NCBI GenBank assembly: GCA_023398155.1
Contig: JAEWSV010000039.1
Coordinates: forward strand, 1-5,823
From: Spirochaetota bacterium
GTDB taxonomy: Bacteria; Spirochaetota; Spirochaetia; Treponematales; Breznakiellaceae
Direction: 5' to 3'
DNA length: 5,823 nucleotides
Numbering within the stretch: the first letter of the stretch is position 1; every line of letters starts with the position of its first letter. Shown here piece after piece: positions 1 to 5,492 of the stretch. The translations under genes were made by a program, and so were the position numbers. The notes beneath the pieces are model-generated. The model ran no database searches and was not told the DNA's origin. It saw only the letters and a program-made list of their open reading frames with translations.

Positions 1-63
1 CGACGCCGCTACGGAATCGAGCGACGCCGCTACGGAATCGAGCGACGCAGCGGCGGGATCGGG
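1..63. repeat. 21-bp tandem repeat (two perfect copies plus one diverged)
   Basis: Bases 1-21 and 22-42 are identical 21-mers starting CGACGCCGCT and ending ATCGAG. Bases 43-63 are a diverged third copy that keeps CGACGC, GGGATCGGG and the same spacing. The array may extend left of the window. A 21-bp unit is a whole number of codons: plus frame 2 reads DAATESS twice and then DAAAGSG, resembling the Ala/Asp/Ser-rich low-complexity tracts elsewhere in this window. That frame stays open to a stop at 224-226, but the part over pth looks like an antisense shadow. The repeat may therefore be the end of a coding tract or intergenic; I cannot decide which. Confidence 0.85.
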
Positions 64-68
64 CGACA

Positions 69-83
69 GAAGCCGGCGGCTTC
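69..83. other. Small inverted repeat just downstream of pth
   Basis: GAAGCC-GGC-GGCTTC can form a 6-bp stem with a 3-nt loop, 5 nt beyond the pth stop codon. Neither strand shows a T run after it, so it is at best a weak or Rho-dependent 3' end or an RNA-stabilising hairpin for the pth transcript. It may be chance in GC-rich DNA. Confidence 0.25.
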
Positions 84-88
84 GACGT

Positions 89-745
89 CTATTCGGTTAT
101 GCGCTTCTTGCTCCACTCCGGCAGCACGGCTTCCGGGCCGCGGAGCAGGGCGGAGACCAGGGCGGCGGCGGCCGCCTCGAGCACGAGGCCCAGGGCGATG
201 GCCTCGTCGCGGGTAAAATCGGATAGGACCCAGGCGGCCACGTCGGGATGGTCGGGCCGTCCGATGCCGAGCCTGAGGCGCCAGAAGTCCGCGGTGCCGA
301 AGCGGGCCTTCATCGACCTGAGTCCGTTGTGTCCGCCGAGTCCGCCGGAGAACTTAAAGGCCGCCGCGCCGAGCGGGAGCTCCAATTCGTCGTGGACCAC
401 GAGGATGCGTTCGGGCGATATCTTGAAGAAGGTCGCCGCCTCGTGCACCGACTCCCCCGAGAGGTTCATGTAGGTCTCGGGCATCAGGAAGTGGAGGCGC
501 TGGGGAGCGTCGGCCATGGGAACGGCCGGCGTTCCGCTTGCAGCGACAGCGGCCCCAGCGAGACCGGCCGGGGCGAGCCTCGCGAGAGACGCCGTATCGA
601 GCGCGGCATAGCGGCCCTTGAATTTGCGCTGCCAGGAGAGGGCCGAGGCGAAGGGCAGGACGTCGGCGAGCATCCAGCCGGCGTTGTGGCGGTTCCGGCT
701 GTACTCGCGGCCGTAGTTACCGAGGAAAGCGACCAGTTCGATCAT
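89..745 (-). CDS. pth: Peptidyl-tRNA hydrolase with an Ala-rich internal insertion
   Basis: This cytoplasmic enzyme cleaves the ester bond of peptidyl-tRNAs that drop off ribosomes, recycling tRNA. The product is 218 aa. The start ATG at 745 is chosen because it puts family residues at their usual places: N10 (in FLGNYG, usually LGNPG) and catalytic H20 in NRHNAGW match E. coli numbering exactly. Further motifs are MNLSG (N94), VHDELELPLG (catalytic-site D119) and GGHNGL (N140). These equal E. coli N68, D93 and N114 with a constant offset of 26, so there is a 26-residue insertion within about residues 51-84, rich in Ala, Gly and Pro. An upstream in-frame ATG at 820 would add 25 non-family residues overlapping the divergent gene, so I reject it. 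The ribosome site is weak: GGAG lies 12 nt before the start. The gene is divergent from the galactosidase gene. Function is confident by motif. Confidence 0.96.
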   Translation of the reverse strand: MIELVAFLGNYGREYSRNRHNAGWMLADVLPFASALSWQRKFKGRYAALDTASLARLAPAGLAGAAVAASGTPAVPMADAPQRLHFLMPETYMNLSGESVHEAATFFKISPERILVVHDELELPLGAAAFKFSGGLGGHNGLRSMKARFGTADFWRLRLGIGRPDHPDVAAWVLSDFTRDEAIALGLVLEAAAAALVSALLRGPEAVLPEWSKKRITE

Positions 746-749
746 GACG

Positions 750-778
750 TTTACAGGCTCCGGGCCGCATAGTAGACT
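750..778 (+). promoter_or_regulatory. Candidate sigma70-type promoter for the galactosidase operon
   Basis: TTTACA (750-755, 5 of 6 to TTGACA) is followed after a 17-nt spacer by TAGACT (773-778, 4 of 6 to TATAAT). Transcription would begin near 785, leaving a leader of about 25 nt that contains the strong ribosome site AAAGGA at 796-801. It is the only good promoter-like pair in the 64-bp divergent gap on this strand. No operator palindrome is evident in the gap. Confidence 0.45.
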
Positions 779-798
779 GATCGGACGACCTTGGTAAA
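769..798 (-). promoter_or_regulatory. Candidate sigma70-type promoter for pth
   Basis: Read on the minus strand, TTTACC (798-793) is followed after 18 nt by TACTAT (774-769). Each hexamer matches the consensus at 4 of 6 positions, and they lie 24 bases or more upstream of the pth ATG. The -10 overlaps that of the opposite promoter, and the -35 overlaps the ribosome site of the galactosidase gene. This is prediction from sequence only. Confidence 0.4.
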
Positions 799-809
799 GG
801 AAGCGGCGC

Positions 810-2852
810 ATGGAAATCATCGGAATCGAGCGGCGGATCGAGGAGGAGGGGGCTACGGCCGTCCTCCGCTACACAGCGCGGAAGCTGGAAGAAGAGGAAT
901 TGGAAAGCGGCGAAGACGCGGTAGTCGTCTTCGATTCGCTCACCTTCGACGACCTGCTCGATCTGATCGATGCGGACGACGCCCTCCGCGCGGCCTTCGC
1001 CGACCGCCGGAAGCTCGCGATCAAACCGGGCGGCTGGCAGTCCTGGTCCGCCGGCTGGGAACTCGTCGGCCGCGAGAGCCTGCCGCGCCGCGTGCGCGTA
1101 GTGCCGGAGCTCATCAAATTCACGAACCGCGACGGCGACGAGCACGGTAAGCGCGAAATCGTCGGCCACTTCATCATGTACCTCCGATCCGGCGACGACT
1201 ATCTCTGCATCGCTTCCCGCGAGGGCGGCGCGCTGCCTCCCGTGACCTGGCGCATCGATCGGATGGCCGGCCGCGTCACCATGGAGGCGTACGCGGCCCC
1301 CGCCGCCTTCGCCGACGGTGACGCGGTGGCCGAGATCCGCGTCTTCCGAACGCTGGGCTTCTTCGCGCTCAAGGATGAACTCCGCCGCATCTACGGCGGA
1401 GCCGAACGCTTCGCTCGCCTCGGCTTCCTCTTCGGCGGAGCGGGGCTCCACAACGGCGCCGGGCTCTCCGGGGGCGCCGCAGGGCACGCGGGCGCCGGGC
1501 TCCGGAGCCCCGGGGACGACGCAGGCGCGTACGGAAAAGACTCCGTGCCCGGCGGCTTCGAATCCTGGTACAACCACTACACCGACATCGACGAGCGCCT
1601 CATCCTGGATGACCTTGAAGCCCTGGACCGCACCGACAACCTCATCGCGCGGCGCTACATCCGCCGCGGGAGACCCGTGGTCTTCCAGATAGACGACGGC
1701 TGGCAACGGGCCGTGGGCGAATGGGAGATCGACGAACGGCGTTTCCCCGGCGGCCTCGCGTCCGTCGCCGAGAAGATAGAGGCGAAGGGGTGGATCCCCG
1801 GCCTCTGGATCGCCCCCTTCCTGGTCACCCGGAAGGCGCGGATCTTCCGCGAGAAGAGCGAATGGCTCCTCCGCGACGCGTCCGGCGAGCCCGTGGTCGC
1901 GGGTTTCAACAACCATTGGGACAACCGCTTCTACTGCCTGGACATCTCGCGGCGCGACGTCCTGGACTACCTGGCCGGCGTCATCGACCGGGCCGTCGAC
2001 GAGTGGGGCTTCCGGTACCTGAAGCTGGACTTCATGTACGCGGGGCTGCTCTCCGGAGTTTGGGCGGGCGGCGCGGCGGACGGCCGGGCTGCGGCGGACA
2101 GCAAAAGCGCGGCGGACGCGAAGCCCGTGGCGGACGCGAAACACGCGGCGGCGTATCGATTCTATGAGGAAGCCTGCCGCCGGCTCACCGGCCGGATCGC
2201 CGACAAGAAGGGGCGGCCCGTTGCCTACCTCGGCTGCGGCGTACCCTTCGGCCCCTCGTACCCGCATTTTCCGCTATCCCGCATCGGCGCGGACACGCGG
2301 GAGACCTGGGACTGGCCCCAGGTACGCCTCATCGGCCACGTCGGCAGGCCGAGCGCGTACGTCAGCCTCATGGACACCATCGGCCGGTCGTATATGGACG
2401 GGACCGTCTTCGTGAACGATCCGGACGTCGTCTTCCTTAGGGAACGTAATTGCAGCCTCACCGCGAACGAAAAGGAGCTCATCGCGCTCGTCGATTTCCT
2501 CCTGGCGAGCCAGGTGATGTTCTCCGACGACCCGGTCCATCTGAGCGCGGAGGAAGCCGCGCTCACTGAACGTATCGTGAAGCTCTACGATGAATTGGCG
2601 GACCAAGGTCCGACGGACGAAGAATACGGCGCCGTGCGCGTGGAGCGGAACGTGTTCCGCCTGGAAAGCCGTTCGCTCAGGATCGCAGGGCTCATCAACC
2701 TCCGTGGCCGGCCCTTCGACCTGAGACGGGGATCCGAGGCGCGGCTCTTCGCCGCGCTGTCCTCCGGCGTGCCCCTCGTGGACCACCGGATACGCAAGTC
2801 CGCGGAGAACCTGCGCTTCGCCCCTCGATCCATCACGATCGTTCGGATATAA
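810..2852 (+). CDS. GH36 alpha-galactosidase, cytoplasmic
   Basis: Predicted retaining alpha-galactosidase (EC 3.2.1.22) releasing galactose from alpha-galactosides such as melibiose or raffinose-type sugars. The product is 680 aa with no signal peptide. The N-terminal beta domain contains GGWQSWSAGWEL (74-85). The (beta/alpha)8 catalytic domain shows ESWYNHY (251-257), QIDDGW (293-298), GLWIAPF (331-337), KLDFMYAG (405-412, nucleophile D407), LGCGVPFGP (474-482), RIGADT (491-496, acid/base D495) and FVNDPD (534-539). Motif order and spacing follow Thermotoga maritima GalA (about 550 aa), whose nucleophile and acid/base lie in equivalent KIDF and RIGPDT motifs. Extra length comes partly from two low-complexity inserts: Gly/Ala-rich at about 205-247, with GAGL three times, and Ala/Asp/Lys-rich at about 416-447. 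The start ATG has AAAGGA 8 nt upstream. It is the first gene of a tight plus-strand cluster; the next gene starts 7 nt after its stop. Exact substrate is unproven; alpha-N-acetylgalactosaminidase is a lesser alternative. Confidence 0.93.
   Translation: MEIIGIERRIEEEGATAVLRYTARKLEEEELESGEDAVVVFDSLTFDDLLDLIDADDALRAAFADRRKLAIKPGGWQSWSAGWELVGRESLPRRVRVVPELIKFTNRDGDEHGKREIVGHFIMYLRSGDDYLCIASREGGALPPVTWRIDRMAGRVTMEAYAAPAAFADGDAVAEIRVFRTLGFFALKDELRRIYGGAERFARLGFLFGGAGLHNGAGLSGGAAGHAGAGLRSPGDDAGAYGKDSVPGGFESWYNHYTDIDERLILDDLEALDRTDNLIARRYIRRGRPVVFQIDDGWQRAVGEWEIDERRFPGGLASVAEKIEAKGWIPGLWIAPFLVTRKARIFREKSEWLLRDASGEPVVAGFNNHWDNRFYCLDISRRDVLDYLAGVIDRAVDEWGFRYLKLDFMYAGLLSGVWAGGAADGRAAADSKSAADAKPVADAKHAAAYRFYEEACRRLTGRIADKKGRPVAYLGCGVPFGPSYPHFPLSRIGADTRETWDWPQVRLIGHVGRPSAYVSLMDTIGRSYMDGTVFVNDPDVVFLRERNCSLTANEKELIALVDFLLASQVMFSDDPVHLSAEEAALTERIVKLYDELADQGPTDEEYGAVRVERNVFRLESRSLRIAGLINLRGRPFDLRRGSEARLFAALSSGVPLVDHRIRKSAENLRFAPRSITIVRI
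2094..2147 (+). repeat. 18-nt tandem repeat inside the galactosidase gene
   Basis: Three 18-nt units at 2094-2111, 2112-2129 and 2130-2147 each begin GCGGAC and encode AD(S/A)K plus two residues, at residues 429-446. Units two and three share GCGGACGCGAA. The period is a multiple of three, so copy-number change would keep the reading frame. The tract makes up most of the insertion that follows the nucleophile strand of the catalytic domain. Confidence 0.75.
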
Positions 2853-2859
2853 GGGATGC

Positions 2860-4515
2860 ATGGAAAAGCGAATCTACGTCATCGGCCACCGGAATCCCGA
2901 CACGGATTCGGTGGTCTCCGCCGCCGCCTACGCTCGGCTCAAGAACGCCCTGGGCCTTTCGGAATTCCGCGCCGCGCGCGCGGGCAAGGTCAATCCGCAG
3001 ACGGAATACATCTTCGACAGGTTCGGGCCGCCCGTGCCCGAGTTCCTCGCCGACCTCGTGCCGAAGGTGGAGTACTACCTCAGCGATCCGGTGGTGACCG
3101 TGGACGAGGGCGTGCCGCTCTGGGAAGCCTTGGAGCGCATGGAGCGGGACAACCTCAAGGTCCTCCCCATCGTGCGGGGCGACGGCACGTACCGGAGCCT
3201 CCTCCACTACAACGCCTTCGCACGCTACATCCTCCAGAAGATCAATCCGAACAAGAAATCGGCCATCCCCACCTCCATCGATCTCTTGCTGACGACCCTG
3301 CGGGCCCAGCCGGTGACCGCCTACGGGACCGCGGAAGTGCGCAAGTCCTTCATCGTGGTGGCGGCCTCTGCGGACGATTCGTTCCGCGCGCATCTGGAAG
3401 CCGAGCTGCCGGAGAATTCCCTCGTCATCGTCGGCGACCGCGTGGACATCCAGCGGTATTGCATCGAGCGGAAAGTGCGGGCCCTCGTGATCACTAACGG
3501 GGTCGTGCTGGACAAGGAGCTCGTGGAGCTCGCGAAGAAGAACAAGGTATCGGTGATGATCAGCCCCTTCGATACCTCGTCCACCTCCCTCCTCATCATC
3601 TATTCCACGCCGGTCGGAGCCATGGGCGACGAGACCGTCGCCGCCGTCCGCGCGAGCGATCCGGTCAGAAAAATCCGCGGTCCCCTTTCGCAGTCGGCCT
3701 CCCGCTGCCTGCCCGTCACGGACGACGAGGGCCGGGTGGTCGGCGTGATCTCGGAGGGCGACCTCATCAAGGAGGCGAACGTCGAGGTGGTCATGGTGGA
3801 CCACAACGAGCCTTCCCAGGCCATCGAAGGGATCGAGAATTACAAGATCCTGGAGGTGATCGACCACCACCGGCTCGGCAACCTCTCCACCCGTTACCCC
3901 ATCACCTTCATCAACAAGGTCGTGGGAGCCACGAGCACCATCATCGCGAACCTCTACCGGGAGGCGCGCCTGCCGCTGGAAAAATCCATCGCGTCCATCC
4001 TCCTCTGCGGCATCCTGGCCGACACCCTCGTGCTGCAGTCGGCGACCACGACCGACACGGACCGGGAAGCAGCCGAGTACCTGGCGTCCGTCACGGGCCT
4101 GGAGATCGACGCCCTCGGGGCGGAACTCATGAGCGCCGCGAGCCGCGTCAACGCGCGGCCGGCCGACGAGCTCGTACGCATGGACATGAAGGAGTACGAG
4201 GAGCAAGGCGCGGCCTTCACCGTGAGCCAGGTGGAGACCGATAATCCCGAGGCCCTCGTCGGCCGCAAGGCCGAGATCCTCGCCGAGCTCGCCTCCGCGC
4301 GGAAAGCGGGCAAGCGCCTGTTCAGCGCCCTCATGGTCACCGACGTGACCGAACTCACGTCCATCCTCTTCGTGGACGGCGACAAGTCCTTCACCGGCGT
4401 CCTAGCCTTCCCGAAACTGGAAGACGGCATCTACGTGCTCAAGGACATCGTGTCCAGGAAAAAGCAGCTCATGCCCCTGCTCGCCGAACTCGTGGAGAAG
4501 GCCGTTCAGGGGTGA
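2860..4515 (+). CDS. Manganese-dependent inorganic pyrophosphatase with CBS-DRTGG-CBS insert (family II)
   Basis: Hydrolyses pyrophosphate to phosphate in the cytoplasm, driving biosynthetic reactions. The product is 551 aa, against about 310 for plain family II enzymes, because a regulatory block splits the DHH domain. Metal ligands are visible: GHRNPDTDS (H10, D14, D16), VDHNE (D314, H315), IDHH (D335, H336, H337) and GILADT (D388). The first CBS repeat is about 72-125; the DRTGG-type domain is about 140-250, with GDRVDIQ at 192-198; the second CBS repeat is about 255-306. The C-terminal DHHA2 domain carries the substrate-binding SRKKQ motif (532-536). In characterised CBS pyrophosphatases, AMP and ADP inhibit and ATP activates; DRTGG-containing forms also respond to diadenosine polyphosphates. 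That regulation is inferred here. The ATG at 2860 follows AAGGG (2851-2855), which overlaps the upstream stop codon, indicating coupled translation with the galactosidase gene. Confidence 0.96.
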   Translation: MEKRIYVIGHRNPDTDSVVSAAAYARLKNALGLSEFRAARAGKVNPQTEYIFDRFGPPVPEFLADLVPKVEYYLSDPVVTVDEGVPLWEALERMERDNLKVLPIVRGDGTYRSLLHYNAFARYILQKINPNKKSAIPTSIDLLLTTLRAQPVTAYGTAEVRKSFIVVAASADDSFRAHLEAELPENSLVIVGDRVDIQRYCIERKVRALVITNGVVLDKELVELAKKNKVSVMISPFDTSSTSLLIIYSTPVGAMGDETVAAVRASDPVRKIRGPLSQSASRCLPVTDDEGRVVGVISEGDLIKEANVEVVMVDHNEPSQAIEGIENYKILEVIDHHRLGNLSTRYPITFINKVVGATSTIIANLYREARLPLEKSIASILLCGILADTLVLQSATTTDTDREAAEYLASVTGLEIDALGAELMSAASRVNARPADELVRMDMKEYEEQGAAFTVSQVETDNPEALVGRKAEILAELASARKAGKRLFSALMVTDVTELTSILFVDGDKSFTGVLAFPKLEDGIYVLKDIVSRKKQLMPLLAELVEKAVQG

Positions 4516-4517
4516 CG

Positions 4518-4571
4518 ATGCTCTATTTCGTGCGGCACGGGCAGAGCGAGGCCGCGGGAGCGCTCCGATGA
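4518..4571 (+). pseudogene. Histidine phosphatase (phosphoglycerate mutase-like) 5' stub
   Basis: This 17-codon reading frame encodes MLYFVRHGQSEAAGALR and then stops. The segment LYFVRHGQSE is the signature start of the histidine phosphatase superfamily, where RHG carries the phospho-accepting histidine (here H7). Members usually run 180-250 residues, so nearly all of the domain is missing. It has the layout of a genuine operon gene: its ATG is 2 nt after the pyrophosphatase stop, with AGGGG (4508-4512) 5 nt upstream. Its stop TGA (4569-4571) overlaps the ATG of the following gene as ATGA. No continuation is visible in the other frames, which are occupied by the complete downstream gene. The likely explanation is deletion or replacement of the rest of the gene; a translated leader peptide or an assembly join are alternatives. 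Confidence 0.75.
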
Positions 4572-5059
4572 AGAGCGACTACGAAAAAATCCTCAACCGG
4601 AGCAGGTCGAAGCACAAAGAGATACTTCGCCATATGCGCCACCTCTCAAAATTGAACAAGAAGGATTTCGATAACACCGTCCACCGGTACCATGATGAAG
4701 TTTTTTCGATCATCGATTGCCGAGAGTGCGGAAATTGCTGCCGGAACCTGGGCCCCCGTTTCCGGGAAACCGACATCAAGAATATCTGCCGATCGAGCGG
4801 GACTCCGCCCAAGAGCTTCTTCGATACCTACCTGGAACAGGATCCCGACGGCGTCGGCTACGTCCTCAAGAGGCTCCCCTGCCCCTTCCAAAACGCGGAC
4901 AATAGCTGCGCGGAATACGAGAACCGGACCCTTTCCTGCAGGGAATTTCCGCACACGCTCTCCGTCAATATCCAGAGGAAGCTCGTCGGCTTGGCCCTGG
5001 ACTCGCTCTATTGCCCCGCGGCGTTCTTGATCAGCGAAAAGATAATCGAGGGGTACTGA
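4568..5059 (+). CDS. YkgJ family cysteine-cluster protein
   Basis: The 163-aa protein belongs to the widespread YkgJ / CxxCxxCC family (zinc- or iron-cluster-binding proteins of unknown biochemical role). Family features in order: a charged helical N-terminus (about 1-48), CRECGNCC (C51, C54, C57, C58), GPRF (62-65), PCPF (C105), C114 in NSCAEYE, SCREFPHT (C124) and C149 in YCPA. All eight canonical cysteines are present, with one extra at C74, so metal binding is plausible. There is no signal peptide or membrane segment. The ATG overlaps the stop of the histidine phosphatase stub, and GGGAG (4556-4560), lying inside the stub, sits 7 nt upstream. Base composition drops at this gene: 4621-4740 is about 46% GC by my count, against about 62% for 4321-4380 in the previous gene. 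Together with the interrupted neighbour, this hints at later arrival. Family assignment is firm; function unknown. Confidence 0.92.
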   Translation: MKSDYEKILNRSRSKHKEILRHMRHLSKLNKKDFDNTVHRYHDEVFSIIDCRECGNCCRNLGPRFRETDIKNICRSSGTPPKSFFDTYLEQDPDGVGYVLKRLPCPFQNADNSCAEYENRTLSCREFPHTLSVNIQRKLVGLALDSLYCPAAFLISEKIIEGY

Positions 5060-5062
5060 AAG

Positions 5063-5079
5063 CGCGCCGCGAAGGCGCG
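5063..5079 (+). other. Intercistronic hairpin abutting the next ribosome site
   Basis: CGCGCC (5063-5068) and GGCGCG (5074-5079) form a 6-bp all-GC stem with loop GCGAA. It fills most of the 31-nt gap between the YkgJ-family and TfoX-type genes and ends one base before GGAGG (5081-5085). There is no T run, so it is not an intrinsic terminator. It could stabilise the mRNA or affect ribosome access; this is inference. Confidence 0.45.
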
Positions 5080-5090
5080 AGGAGGATATC

Positions 5091-5420
5091 GTGGCATCCG
5101 ACCAGAGTTTCGTCGAGTTCATCGTCGACCAAATGCGCGACACGGGCAATGTCCGGTACCGGAAAATGTTCGGCGAATACGCGCTGTACTGCAACGAGAA
5201 AGTGGTCGCCCTCATCTGCGACAACCAGCTGTTCGTGAAACCGACGGCCGGGGGCGCGGCCTTCATCGGCGACGTCGTAGAGGCGCCCGCCTATGCGGGC
5301 GCGAAGATGAGCTACCTCATCGAAGAGAAGTACGAAGACGCGGAATGGCTCGGCGAGTTGATCCGGATAACCGAGGGCGAACTGCCCGCGCCGAAGCCGA
5401 AGCGCGAACGGGCCCCCTAA
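5091..5420 (+). CDS. TfoX/Sxy N-terminal domain protein
   Basis: This 109-aa protein consists of a TfoX N-terminal-type domain alone. Characteristic stretches are RKMFGEYALYCNEKVVALIC (24-43), LFVKP (47-51) and a C-terminal YLIEEKYEDAEWLGELIRIT (74-93), followed by a Pro/Lys/Arg tail (99-109). In gamma-proteobacteria the full TfoX/Sxy protein activates competence genes with CRP. Stand-alone N-terminal-domain proteins like this one are common elsewhere and have no established role, so a competence function should not be assumed. The start is GTG at 5091, supported by a near-perfect AGGAGG (5080-5085) with 5-nt spacing and by the position of the domain. It appears to be the last gene of the plus-strand cluster; a strong hairpin begins 7 nt after its stop. 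Confidence 0.9.
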   Translation: MASDQSFVEFIVDQMRDTGNVRYRKMFGEYALYCNEKVVALICDNQLFVKPTAGGAAFIGDVVEAPAYAGAKMSYLIEEKYEDAEWLGELIRITEGELPAPKPKRERAP

Positions 5421-5426
5421 CGAAAA

Positions 5427-5449
5427 CGGTCCCGGGATATCCGGGACCG
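5427..5449 (-). terminator. Intrinsic terminator between convergent genes
   Basis: CGGTCCCGG (5427-5435) pairs perfectly with CCGGGACCG (5441-5449) around a GATAT loop: a 9-bp, very GC-rich stem. On the minus strand the stem is followed directly by TTTTCGTT (5426-5419), the layout of a Rho-independent terminator for the YHS gene, whose stop lies 43 nt upstream. On the plus strand no T run follows, so it would stop the TfoX-side transcript less efficiently, though the hairpin may still define that 3' end. Confidence 0.8.
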
Positions 5450-5492
5450 CATGCGGACTCAAGCGAAAAAGCGAATCTAGCTTCGGACTACA

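Noticed and set aside
69..83. Intrinsic terminator for pth
   Set aside because: The stem is only 6 bp and no T run follows on the minus strand, so it is listed only as an inverted repeat.
746..820. 25-residue N-terminal extension of Pth from the upstream ATG at 820
   Set aside because: The extension has no family counterpart and overlaps the divergent gene start; the ATG at 745 gives N10 and H20 at their canonical positions.
717..2267. 516-aa open frame on the minus strand across the galactosidase gene
   Set aside because: It is a GC-rich antisense shadow: the protein is Arg/Ala/Gly/Val-biased without recognisable motifs, while the plus strand encodes clear GH36 motifs throughout.
2856..3497. 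213-aa frame starting at ATG 2856, beside the pyrophosphatase start
   Set aside because: It is out of frame with the pyrophosphatase domains and is Arg/Gly/Pro-rich; the ATG at 2860 begins the conserved GHRNPDTDS protein.
2833..4206. 457-aa open frame on the minus strand across the pyrophosphatase gene
   Set aside because: Antisense shadow rich in His, Asp, Arg and Val; the plus frame carries all family II pyrophosphatase ligands and domains.
5091..5420. Competence regulator (tfoX/sxy) gene name
   Set aside because: Only the N-terminal-type domain is present and the family outside gamma-proteobacteria has no shown competence role, so no gene symbol is given.
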